Shown here in pieces: positions 38,961 through 46,782 of a DNA stretch of 50,197 bases. The notes beneath the pieces were generated by a model. It worked only from the letters and a program-made list of their open reading frames with translations. It made no database searches and was not told the DNA's origin. A program made the translations under genes and the position numbers. How positions within the stretch are numbered: position 1 is the first letter of the stretch; the number at the start of each line of letters is the position of its first letter. The stretch lies in the NCBI GenBank assembly GCA_015068445.1, contig SVKN01000007.1:1-50197 (forward strand). Reading direction: 5' to 3'. Origin of the DNA: Oscillospiraceae bacterium. GTDB taxonomy: Bacteria; Bacillota; Clostridia; Oscillospirales; Butyricicoccaceae.

Positions 38961-40649
38961 ATGGCATACCTAAAAAATAAAGCCTTATTCTTCACAACGT
39001 CGCCCCGCACCCCGTCTAAAATGATACCGGAGATACAGTTGCTTAGTGAGCATTTTCCCGGGCAAAAATGGAACAAACAAACGCAGATTGCGTTTATTGA
39101 CCTGTTAGCGCAATCGGGTTTCTTTGAGGGTAGCGGTTCATCAAACAATAAAGATTTTAGCGCAAGGGACAGGATAAACAGAGCGCCGAAAGCGTTGGGG
39201 TTTGTTGACCTGACCCCACAGATTAAATTAACTGACGCGGGAAAAGCGCTGGTTTATGGGAAACGCCCGCAGGAAGTTTTTTTGCGGCAACTGTTGAAAT
39301 TTCAGTTTCCGTCACCATACCATGTTGAAAAAACCGGAATTGAGGGTACTTTCTATATAAAGCCGTATTTAGAGATTATACGGCTTATTCGAGATTTAGA
39401 AAGCCTATCTTTTGATGAATTAAAAATCTTTGCTCTTATGATGACGGATTATAGGCAGTATGAAACCGTCAAAAAAGCTATCCTTGATTTTCGTGCAGAA
39501 AGGGAAATCCATAGAGGACAGTATAAAAAGTTTGTAGATGAGAAGTGGACAGAAGCGCTTTTGCGGACGTATGCAGACGATATTGACGCGGGCAATACAA
39601 GAACACGCGAAACGACTGACAAGAGCCTGAAAAAGTTCCTTAACACGAAGAAAAGCAACACAAGGGATTATACCGACGCTTGTTTCCGGTATTTACGTTA
39701 TACTGGTCTGGTTTCTATTTCTCATAGAAATCGGTCTATCGCTATCTATCCTGACAAAATAAAAGAAGTTGACTTCATTCTCGCAACTGTTGATCGTAAA
39801 CCCGTTTTTGTTAATGATACGGATGGTTACAAAGCCTATTTATTTAATCCTACAATCCCGGCGCTATTTGTTGATAGTGTTGAAAATGTCATTGACCATA
39901 TAATGCGCATAAGTGACTATACGCAAAGGCAGCTTTCCGGGAAAAGTATTGAGGAACTGAAAGATGTTCGTGACGCTATCATAGCAGAGCGTAAAGCCGC
40001 CGTTATCAATGCTCAAGTTACGGAAATCAAATCTTATGCTCTGTATTCAGAGATTATTGATACCTTCAATGAGATAATATCTGACGGATACTACGACGCG
40101 CCTCTGATGCTTGAATATAATACATGGCGAGCTATGACAATGCTTGACGGAGGAAACATAAAGGGCAATTTCAAATTTGATGATGTCGGACAGCCCCTTT
40201 CAACAGCGTCCGGAAATATGCCTGATATTGAATGTGACTATGATGATTTTGTTTTGTCGGTAGAAGTTACCATGCAACAGGGACAGCGCCAATATGAAAG
40301 CGAGGGCGAACCCGTAGCACGGCATTTTGGACAGATGAAAAAACGAACAGGCAAAGACACATACTGTCTATTTATTGCCCCAACTATCAACAAGGCGAGT
40401 TTAGCACACTTTTTCGCGTTGAATAAAATAGGTATTTCTTACTATGGCGGCAAGACAAAGATTATTCCCCTTGAATTAGATCAGTTCATGCGACTTGTAG
40501 AAAACTCCTATAATTATCACACGCAACCGACCCCGCATAATATCCGTCAATTCCTTGATGAAGTTATGCGGCAAGAGGAGCTTGCTGTTGATGAAAACGA
40601 CTGGAATGATAAAATTCAAACTTGCGTTGCAGAATGGTTAGCGGCATAA
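38961..40649 (+). CDS. AlwI-family type II restriction endonuclease
   Basis: 562 residues matching the AlwI group: N-terminal FTTSPRTPSKMIPEI and GQKWN, a helical recognition half, and a catalytic region near 421-437 reading P421-D422 ... S433-V434-E435-V436-T437, a PD-(D/E)XK-type site ending EVT as in type IIS/nicking relatives. AlwI cuts near GGATC. The start follows GGGAGG. The gene is AT-rich like the methylase, and the two form an operon ending at the hairpin 40711-40749. Confidence 0.85.
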   Translation: MAYLKNKALFFTTSPRTPSKMIPEIQLLSEHFPGQKWNKQTQIAFIDLLAQSGFFEGSGSSNNKDFSARDRINRAPKALGFVDLTPQIKLTDAGKALVYGKRPQEVFLRQLLKFQFPSPYHVEKTGIEGTFYIKPYLEIIRLIRDLESLSFDELKIFALMMTDYRQYETVKKAILDFRAEREIHRGQYKKFVDEKWTEALLRTYADDIDAGNTRTRETTDKSLKKFLNTKKSNTRDYTDACFRYLRYTGLVSISHRNRSIAIYPDKIKEVDFILATVDRKPVFVNDTDGYKAYLFNPTIPALFVDSVENVIDHIMRISDYTQRQLSGKSIEELKDVRDAIIAERKAAVINAQVTEIKSYALYSEIIDTFNEIISDGYYDAPLMLEYNTWRAMTMLDGGNIKGNFKFDDVGQPLSTASGNMPDIECDYDDFVLSVEVTMQQGQRQYESEGEPVARHFGQMKKRTGKDTYCLFIAPTINKASLAHFFALNKIGISYYGGKTKIIPLELDQFMRLVENSYNYHTQPTPHNIRQFLDEVMRQEELAVDENDWNDKIQTCVAEWLAA

Positions 40650-40710
40650 ATTATCAAGAGAATCTGCTTGCAGATTTATGCCACAAATAATCGGCAAACA
40701 TGCATAAGAA

Positions 40711-40749
40711 AACGGCGGAAATCCTTATCTTACAAGGGTTTCCGCCGTT
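40711..40749 (+). terminator. Terminator-like hairpin of the R-M operon
   Basis: AACGGCGGAAATCCTT-ATCTTAC-AAGGGTTTCCGCCGTT, 16 bp with one G-T pair. It is followed by CTGAATATACT rather than a clean T run. Confidence 0.7.
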
Positions 40750-40802
40750 CTGAATATACTCTTTCTCGGAAGACATGGAAGCTTCCTTACGAAGTGCCTC
40801 CT

Positions 40803-40814
40803 TCGGGGCGGCCT
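40803..40814. repeat. 12-bp direct repeat flanking the R-M island, right
   Basis: TCGGGGCGGCCT followed by TTTTT; second copy of 37761-37772. It lies 17 bp downstream of the M28 peptidase stop (minus strand), where that gene's terminator is expected. Confidence 0.65.
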
Positions 40815-40830
40815 TTTTGATGCAGACTCG

Positions 40831-42486
40831 TCACGCCATCGCTTCCTCCAGCAGCGCCAGCAGGCGGGTGCGCTGTCTGGTGAAGCGGGTGATCAGCGCC
40901 AGATAGTACTCCGGCGTCGTGTTGTCCGGGGTCTGGTCCCGGGCGATGTTGAGGCCGGGGAACAGGCCGTAGTCCACGGCGGGGTCCTGGCCGAACCGGT
41001 CGGCGGAGGTGAACGCGGCCCGCGTCAGCGCGCCGCCGACGCGCTTCACCGTGTCGTCGCACTTGAACGCGCCCTCGCGCTCCAGCTTCGCCAGATGCTC
41101 CTTCAGCGCTTCCAGCTTCGGGAAGACGGGGGACAGGTCGAAGTCCTTCGTCAGGCGGCCCTGCAGGTCGCGCAGCACGGTCTCCATCCACGAGACGTAC
41201 TCAACGCCGGCCATGGGCAGATGCTCCGCATTGGCGAACAGCGCCGTCAGACGGGCGATGATCTCGCCGTCGCGGACAGCCACGGCCGGATCGACCTTGT
41301 CGATGGTGTCCTCCTTGGAGTGCCACCACCAGAAGAACGGCACGACGCCGGGCTTCTTGAGCGTGTACTTCGGCATGATCGTGAACGGCACGTCAGCGCC
41401 CCAGAAGGTCTGGTCCGCGAAGCGCGCCATGGGCACGGGAGCCATGGGAGGCTCGTCGTTGTAGTCCTTCAAAACCTCGTCGTTGACGGCGCGGCCCTCC
41501 AGCATGCCCGTGTTGAAGCCCACGAGGTCAGAGCCCATGCAGCCGCAGATGTCCATGTTGACGTGGGCCACGCAGTTCTTCCGCAGGTCCTCGAAATGGT
41601 GGTCGCAGTACCAGGCCGAGCCCGCGTAGCGGGCGTCCGAATGGCCGCTCCACCAGGCCAGCCGCACCGAGCGCAGCAGGTCGTTCTGATGCTTTTTCAG
41701 CAGCCGCGCCAGCTCCAGCATGAAGATGTTGGCCACGCCGTTGTCGGTGATGCCCTCGTACCAGGAATCGTAATGGCCGGACACCAGCACGTACTTTTCG
41801 CTCTGGCCGCGGACCAGCGCCACGGGCATGGTGCTCTCCACGATCCGGTTGTCCATCTCGATGTCCAGCCGCACGGTCACGTCCCCCGCGCGCACCTGAT
41901 CGCGCAGCCACTCGCCGTCGCCGCGGCCGATCTCGGTGTAGGGGATCATGGGGTAGCGCGTCAGCAGCTCCTCGGGCTCCGGGTTGCCCCAGACGCCGCC
42001 CAGGGTGCCGTGATGGAGCAGGTCCACCTTCCAGATGGACACGATGCCCACGGCCCCGGCCTGCGCCGCCGCGCGGCCGAAGTTGAAGCTCTCGTCGAAG
42101 GTCAGGACGACCTTGCCTCTGAAGTCTTTGCAGCGCTCCGCCAGGTCCTTCTGGCTGCAGGAGCCCTTCTCGCTCCATTCGTCGAAAACCAGCGGCGCTT
42201 CAAAGCCGCTGCAGGGCGCGGAGTAGACGAAGGGCGTGGAGTCCAGCTCCCGGCCGCAGGCCGTCACCTTCGCGGAGATGGGCAGACTGCGGTAGAGCGG
42301 ATACGTCTCCGTCTCCACCTCCAGCCCCAGCTCCCGCAGCCGGGCGTCCATGTACCGGGCAGCCGCCTCGCCGTGGTCGGAGCCGGAGTAGCGCTCCCAC
42401 TCGTTGAAGGCCAGCAGATCGCGGTGCATCCGCTCCCAGTCGATCTCACTCTTGAGGGCGGCGAACAGTTCGTTTGCGTTTTTCAT
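40831..42486 (-). CDS. M28-family metallopeptidase homologue with atypical metal site
   Basis: 551 residues with an inserted PA domain (about 85-210) and an M28 aminopeptidase fold. Metal-ligand positions seen are H238 and D240 (SGHYDSW), D248 (ITDNG), D312 (NMDICG) and H389 (WWWHSKEDT). The usual catalytic/metal pair Glu-Glu is replaced by G281-H282 in WWSGHSDARYAGS. This is not a random loss, since the motif around it is well ordered. No signal peptide, so it is probably cytoplasmic. The start follows GGGAG. Substrate unknown; activity may be non-peptidase. Confidence 0.85.
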   Translation of the reverse strand: MKNANELFAALKSEIDWERMHRDLLAFNEWERYSGSDHGEAAARYMDARLRELGLEVETETYPLYRSLPISAKVTACGRELDSTPFVYSAPCSGFEAPLVFDEWSEKGSCSQKDLAERCKDFRGKVVLTFDESFNFGRAAAQAGAVGIVSIWKVDLLHHGTLGGVWGNPEPEELLTRYPMIPYTEIGRGDGEWLRDQVRAGDVTVRLDIEMDNRIVESTMPVALVRGQSEKYVLVSGHYDSWYEGITDNGVANIFMLELARLLKKHQNDLLRSVRLAWWSGHSDARYAGSAWYCDHHFEDLRKNCVAHVNMDICGCMGSDLVGFNTGMLEGRAVNDEVLKDYNDEPPMAPVPMARFADQTFWGADVPFTIMPKYTLKKPGVVPFFWWWHSKEDTIDKVDPAVAVRDGEIIARLTALFANAEHLPMAGVEYVSWMETVLRDLQGRLTKDFDLSPVFPKLEALKEHLAKLEREGAFKCDDTVKRVGGALTRAAFTSADRFGQDPAVDYGLFPGLNIARDQTPDNTTPEYYLALITRFTRQRTRLLALLEEAMA

Positions 42487-42612
42487 GGTCAGGCTCCCTT
42501 CTGAAAAAAGCGTTGGATTTTGCCTGTCTTCAGTTTAAGACCGCGATGTCCGCGCTTCAAGACCCGAAAACTCATTTCGGCATTTCGCTGTTTGAAAATC
42601 GTGGAAATAGAC

Positions 42613-42803
42613 AAAAGCGGCCCCAGTCGGAGCCGCCTTCGCGTGTCGATAAATGCGACACGCTTCGGATGAAGACCGCTTCGCTGGGTCTTCCTCCGAG
42701 ATTCCTCGCGCTTATCGCCTTCGGCTTTGCCTCAGTTGGTCGGCGCGAGCGCTCGCTTTGCTCGCTTTAAGGAGTTTTTTGGCGGCGCATGTCCGCCAAA
42801 AAA
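42613..42803 (+). repeat. Divergent multi-hairpin element (copy D)
   Basis: Between two minus-strand genes. Hairpins in plus-strand order: GCGTGTCG-ATAAATG-CGACACGC (42641-42663), GAAGACC/GGTCTTC (42671-42693), a CTCC...GGAG arm with GCGAGCGCTCGC inside, then TTTTTTGGCGG-CGCATGT-CCGCCAAAAAA (42775-42803). The last has the same loop as H4 of copies A and C on a new stem. The rest is not clearly homologous to H1-H3. The gap continues to 42890 with a further hairpin GAATCAGC/GCTGATTC. Confidence 0.6.
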
Positions 42804-42891
42804 CGATTCAATACAGCTCGTTTGCACCCTTCATGCAAAAAGCGGGCATTGCCTGCAGTCTGAATCAGCATCCAAATGGGCTGATTCCGCG

Positions 42892-43068
42892 CTATTTGTT
42901 CTTCTTGTCTTCCTTCGCGTTGAGATACAGCACCGCGGCCGCGACGGCCGGCAGGAACGCGTACGCCCCCGACACGTCGCCGCCCTTCACGATGGTGTAC
43001 CCCACGCCGCACACCGCCAGCACGGCAAACACCGCCGCCAGCGCCAGCAGGAACTTCCTCTTGTCCAT
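42892..43068 (-). CDS. Small two-helix membrane protein, unknown
   Basis: 58 residues: MDKRKF then two hydrophobic helices (about 7-27 and 35-50) and a charged tail KEDKKNK. AGGAGG lies seven to twelve bases upstream of the ATG at 43068; longer frames lack a site. The next gene on this strand is the SASP. No family recognised. It resembles the small membrane proteins at 25456 and 25721 only in size and topology. Confidence 0.65.
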   Translation of the reverse strand: MDKRKFLLALAAVFAVLAVCGVGYTIVKGGDVSGAYAFLPAVAAAVLYLNAKEDKKNK

Positions 43069-43245
43069 AAAGACGCCTCCTGTTGTCGTTCTGAGGACAG
43101 TATAGCACAAAAGGACGGAAAAGGGCAAGAAAGGCGAGGAGATACGCGTCCTTGCCGCGCAGGAGATCCTGATGCCGCACCGTGAGGCCGCTCGCCCGCT
43201 CGGCGCACGTCCCGACCCCTCTCTGCGCGAGCCGTAAAGTATGTA

Positions 43246-43266
43246 CCCCGGGGCATCGCCCCGGGG
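43246..43266 (-). terminator. Hairpin after the SASP gene
   Basis: CCCCGGGGC-GAT-GCCCCGGGG, 13 bp past the SASP stop; the T tail is poor. Confidence 0.5.
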
Positions 43267-43279
43267 TCCCGCAACCTGC

Positions 43280-43486
43280 TTACAGCTGGTTCTCGGCCTT
43301 CTCGATCATCTTCTTGACCATCTGGCCGCCGATGGAGCCGGCCTGCTTGGAGGTCAGGTCGCCGTTGTAGCCTTCCTTCAGGTTGACGCCCACCTCGCGG
43401 GCGGTCTCCATCTTGAAGTTGTGCAGGGCGTTCTTGGCCTCGGGGGACAGGCTGGACTTGCTGCTGTTATTGTTGCTGCTTGCCAT
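43280..43486 (-). CDS. Alpha/beta-type small acid-soluble spore protein
   Basis: A 68-residue DNA-binding spore protein that coats and protects the spore chromosome. Signature segments are KNALHNFKMETAREVGV and the LTSKQAGSIGGQMVKKMIE helix, with a Ser/Asn-rich N-terminus. It shows that the organism can form endospores. The start follows AAGGAG. Expression would be forespore-specific under sigma G; I could not identify a convincing sigma G promoter in the gap upstream, where a hairpin TTTACCG/CGGTAAA lies at about 43514-43549. Confidence 0.95.
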   Translation of the reverse strand: MASSNNNSSKSSLSPEAKNALHNFKMETAREVGVNLKEGYNGDLTSKQAGSIGGQMVKKMIEKAENQL

Positions 43487-43631
43487 GTCGGTTAAACTCC
43501 TTTTCGATTGGCCTTTACCGCCTGCCGCCCGCTGGCGATAGCCGGTAAAGGCTCGTATATGATCGCCGCGGGCGGTCGCCCCCGGCTGCGGTCATAGTAT
43601 TTGACGCGCCGCCGCCGCTATGACAGGAAAG

Positions 43632-43796
43632 TCATGCCATGCGCGCGCCCACGTCCTCCAGCGCCTTTGCCGCGCGCCGGAGCTGACGGCGCATCCCGCT
43701 GCCGTCGATCATCCCGGTCTCCTCCAGCGCGACGCCCGCCGCCAGGCCCATGGCCGCGCCGGCTGCCGCCGTCATCAGAACGCCTTTCAGCGTCAT
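43632..43796 (-). CDS. Small protein with Gly/Ala-rich membrane segment
   Basis: 54 residues, [20 protein letters not shown] at the start: a glycine-zipper-like hydrophobic stretch (about 5-24) followed by an amphipathic basic helix ([20 protein letters not shown]) to the stop. AAAGGAGGG precedes the ATG by six bases, a strong site. It is 13 bases downstream of another tiny gene on the same strand, forming a two-gene unit between SASP and prfA. The layout is reminiscent of YtxH-type proteins, but I cannot assign a family. Confidence 0.65.
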   Translation of the reverse strand: MTLKGVLMTAAAGAAMGLAAGVALEETGMIDGSGMRRQLRRAAKALEDVGARMA

Positions 43797-43809
43797 CCCG
43801 ATCCCTCCT

Positions 43810-43950
43810 TTACTGTTGATGCTCCATGCGCCATTCGATCTCGTCCAGCAGGCTGTCCCGGTCGGGCCGGGCCGCGCCCGTGTTCTTTTTCCGGCTGTCG
43901 GGCCGCTGGCCTGCGGGCGGAATGACGTTAGGGATATGACCTTTCTTCAT
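43810..43950 (-). CDS. Small basic protein, unknown
   Basis: 46 residues, beginning [20 protein letters not shown] and ending [13 protein letters not shown]. The first half is basic and Pro-rich; the second half is a short acidic amphipathic helix. CGGAGGTGA is placed seven bases before the ATG. It is divergent from prfA, whose -35 box begins 19 bp away, and is followed by the 54-residue gene. No family recognised; the strong ribosome site and the paired arrangement support it being real. Confidence 0.6.
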   Translation of the reverse strand: MKKGHIPNVIPPAGQRPDSRKKNTGAARPDRDSLLDEIEWRMEHQQ

Positions 43951-43968
43951 CGCGCATCACCTCCGCGA

Positions 43969-43997
43969 TTGAATTCTCTCCGGAAATATGATATAGT
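43969..43997 (+). promoter_or_regulatory. Promoter of prfA
   Basis: TTGAAT, 17-bp spacer, TATAGT; 35 bp ahead of the prfA start. Confidence 0.75.
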
Positions 43998-44031
43998 ATT
44001 ATCGGAAATTTCAGGTGGAGGAACCGTATCT

Positions 44032-45099
44032 ATGTTTGAAAAGTTAGCCGAAGTCGAAAAGCGACTCAATGAAATAGAGGAGGCGCTGCAGCAGGGCGAC
44101 CTGTACAGCGACCCCAAGCGCGCCGCCGACCTGCTGCGGGAGCAGAAGGAGCTGACGCCCGTGGTGGAGGCCTACCGCCGCTACAAGCAGGCGCAGGAGG
44201 ATCTGGAGACCGCCCAGGAACTGCTGAAGGACGACGACCCCGACATGCGCGACATGGCCTTCGCCGAGGTGGACGACGCCAGGACCCGCATGGCGGAGAT
44301 CGAGGAGCAGCTCAAGGTGCTGCTGCTGCCCAAGGACGCCAACGACGACAAGAACGTCATCGTGGAGATCCGCGGCGGCGTGGGCGGCGAGGAGGCGGCG
44401 CTGTTCGCCGCCGACCTGTTCCGCATGTACTCCATGTACGCCGAGCGCAAGCGCTTCAATATCGAAGTGATGAACATCAATGAGACCGAGATCGGCGGCA
44501 TCAAGGAGATCAGCTTCATGGTGGAGGGCCGCGGCGCCTGGGCGCGCTTCAAGTTCGAGAGCGGCGCTCACCGCGTCCAGCGCGTGCCCGAGACCGAGAG
44601 CCAGGGCCGCATCCACACCTCCGCCGTCACCGTGGCCGTGCTGCCCGAGGCCGAGGAGGTCGAGATCGAGATCAACCCCGCCGACCTGCAGATCGACACC
44701 TATCGTTCCGGCGGCGCGGGCGGTCAGCACGTCAACAAGACCGAATCCGCCATCCGCATCACCCACCTGCCCACGGGCATCGTCGTGGAATGCCAGGACG
44801 AGCGCAGCCAGTATAAAAACAAGGACCGCGCCATGAAGATCCTGCGCTCCAAGCTCTACGAGGCAAAGCAGCAGGAGCTGGAGAACGAGCGCGCCGGCGA
44901 GCGCCGCGCCCAGGTGGGCACCGGCGACCGCAGCGAGCGCATCCGCACCTACAACTACCCCCAGGGCCGCGTCACCGACCACCGCATCGGCCTGACCCTC
45001 CACCGTCTGGAGCAGGTGATGAACGGCGATTTGGATGAGATCATCGACGCCCTGACCGCCGCCGACCAGGCGGAGAAGCTCAAGGGCGAGCAGGCATAA
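44032..45099 (+). CDS. prfA: Peptide chain release factor 1
   Basis: Reads UAA and UAG stop codons and triggers peptide release. The 355-residue protein has the codon-recognition tripeptide P186-E187-T188 (the PxT position of RF1, not the SPF of RF2), the catalytic G230-G231-Q232 in [16 protein letters not shown] and the usual coiled N-domain. The start follows GGTGGAGG. The methyltransferase gene prmC, which commonly follows prfA, is absent; instead a TsaC-CoaE fusion follows after 22 bases. Confidence 0.97.
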   Translation: MFEKLAEVEKRLNEIEEALQQGDLYSDPKRAADLLREQKELTPVVEAYRRYKQAQEDLETAQELLKDDDPDMRDMAFAEVDDARTRMAEIEEQLKVLLLPKDANDDKNVIVEIRGGVGGEEAALFAADLFRMYSMYAERKRFNIEVMNINETEIGGIKEISFMVEGRGAWARFKFESGAHRVQRVPETESQGRIHTSAVTVAVLPEAEEVEIEINPADLQIDTYRSGGAGGQHVNKTESAIRITHLPTGIVVECQDERSQYKNKDRAMKILRSKLYEAKQQELENERAGERRAQVGTGDRSERIRTYNYPQGRVTDHRIGLTLHRLEQVMNGDLDEIIDALTAADQAEKLKGEQA

Positions 45100-45121
45100 T
45101 CGACAGTAAGAAGGCGTTTTT

Positions 45122-46741
45122 ATGGAAACGGTACTGATGAAAGCGGGGGAGGCGGCCTATGAAAAAGCCGCGTCGCTGCTGCTGAGCGGTCAGGTGGTGG
45201 GCATCCCCACCGAGACGGTCTACGGCCTCGCCGCCGACGCCAGGGACCCCGAAGCCGTGGGCCGCATCTTCGAGGCGAAGGGCAGGCCCCAGGACAACCC
45301 CCTGATCGTCCACATCGCCCGGTTCGACCAGCTCGGCGAGGTGGCCCGGGAGGTCCCGGAGGCCGCGCTGAGGCTGGGCGAGGCGTTCTGGCCCGGCCCG
45401 CTGACCATGATCCTCCGGCGGTCCGAACTCATCCCAGACGCCGTGACGGCCGGGCTCGACACCGTGGGCATCCGCATGCCCTCGCACCCCGCCGCCCGGG
45501 AGATCATCGCCCGCTCCTGCCCGCTGGCCGCGCCCTCGGCCAATACCTCCGGCAAGCCGTCGCCCACGTCGGCCTCTCACGTCTATGACGACATGAAGGG
45601 CCGCGTGCCGCTGATCATCGACGGCGGCCGCTGCCGCGTGGGCGTGGAATCCACGGTGGTCGACATGACGGGCGGCACGCCCAGGGTCCTGCGCCCCGGG
45701 GCCATCACCGAGGAGATGATCGCCGCCGTTCTCGGCGACGCCACCACCGATCAGGCCACCCGCGTGGGCCTCGCCGAGGGCGAGAAGCCCAAGTCCCCCG
45801 GCATGAAATACCGCCATTACGCCCCCAAGGCGCCCGTGATCCTCTACGAGGGCGCGCCCGACGATACGTTCGCCGCCGTCCGGCGCGACTATACGCCCGA
45901 CGACGGGATCATCTGCTTCGACGAATACAAGGCGCAGTACCGCGCGCTGGGCTTCCGGCGCGTCTGGTCCCTGGGACCCTCCTGGGACCATGCGGGCCAC
46001 AGCCGCAGGGTCTTCTCGGTGCTCCGCCATTTCGACGCGACAAACGCCGGACGCATCCTCGCCCAGTGCCCCCGGGAGTACGGCGCGGGGGAGGGGACCG
46101 TCAACCGTCTGCGCAAGTCCGCGGGCTTCCAGTGCGTCGCCTGCACCGAAAAGACGTATATCGGCGTCACGGGTATGAGCGGCGCGGGCAAGAGCCTCTT
46201 CTGCGCGCTTCTGGCGGAGGGACGGGACGACGTGCTGGCCCTTGACGCGGATCAGGTCTATCACGAGCTGCTGGCCGACCCCGCCGGCGGCCTGACGGCC
46301 GCGATCCTCCGGGCGTTCCCCGAGGCGGACGATCACGGCGCCGTGGACCGCGCGGTCCTGGGCCGGATCGTCTTCAATGACGGACAAAAGCGCGCCGCGC
46401 TCAACGCGATGACTCACGGCGCGGTCCTCGAAAAAATGAAGGATATCGCGGCGAAAAGCGACAGACACTATATCCTGCTCGACGTGCCGTTGTTATTCGA
46501 GAGCGGCTTCGACCGCGCCTGCACCATGACCGTCGGCCTCGTCACCGGCCGTCAGAGCGCCAGAAAGCGCATCGTCGCCCGGGACAGCATCACGGAGGAG
46601 CGCGCGTCCCAGCGCCTGGGCAGCCAGCCCACGGCCGCCTTCTACCGCCGCCGGTGCGACCTGACCGTGGAGAACACGGGCAGTCTGGACGACCTGCGGG
46701 AGGCAGCCGCTGCCTTCTCCGCCAAATATATGCCCGAATAA
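45122..46741 (+). CDS. Fusion of threonylcarbamoyl-AMP synthase (TsaC/Sua5) and dephospho-CoA kinase (CoaE)
   Basis: 539 residues with two enzymes. Residues 1-205 are the TsaC/YrdC domain (GIPTETVYGLA, KGRPQDNPL, PSANTSGKPSPT), which makes threonylcarbamoyl-AMP for tRNA t6A. Residues about 225-335 are the Sua5 C-terminal domain (SPGMKYRHYAP). Residues about 346-539 are dephospho-CoA kinase: P-loop G351-MSGAGKS358, LDADQVYHELL and LLDVPLLFESG, the last step of CoA synthesis. The junction has no stop and no internal start with a ribosome site. It follows prfA, a usual place for tsaC genes. Confidence 0.9.
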   Translation: METVLMKAGEAAYEKAASLLLSGQVVGIPTETVYGLAADARDPEAVGRIFEAKGRPQDNPLIVHIARFDQLGEVAREVPEAALRLGEAFWPGPLTMILRRSELIPDAVTAGLDTVGIRMPSHPAAREIIARSCPLAAPSANTSGKPSPTSASHVYDDMKGRVPLIIDGGRCRVGVESTVVDMTGGTPRVLRPGAITEEMIAAVLGDATTDQATRVGLAEGEKPKSPGMKYRHYAPKAPVILYEGAPDDTFAAVRRDYTPDDGIICFDEYKAQYRALGFRRVWSLGPSWDHAGHSRRVFSVLRHFDATNAGRILAQCPREYGAGEGTVNRLRKSAGFQCVACTEKTYIGVTGMSGAGKSLFCALLAEGRDDVLALDADQVYHELLADPAGGLTAAILRAFPEADDHGAVDRAVLGRIVFNDGQKRAALNAMTHGAVLEKMKDIAAKSDRHYILLDVPLLFESGFDRACTMTVGLVTGRQSARKRIVARDSITEERASQRLGSQPTAAFYRRRCDLTVENTGSLDDLREAAAAFSAKYMPE

Positions 46742-46745
46742 ACGC

Positions 46746-46780
46746 AAACGCCCCCGGCAAGCATAAGCCGGGGGTGTTTT
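46746..46780 (+). terminator. Terminator of the prfA operon
   Basis: AAACGCCCCCGGC/GCCGGGGGTGTTT with one G-T pair, then TTTT. The TTG start of the next gene lies three bases past the end of the T tail. Confidence 0.8.
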
Positions 46781-46782
46781 GA

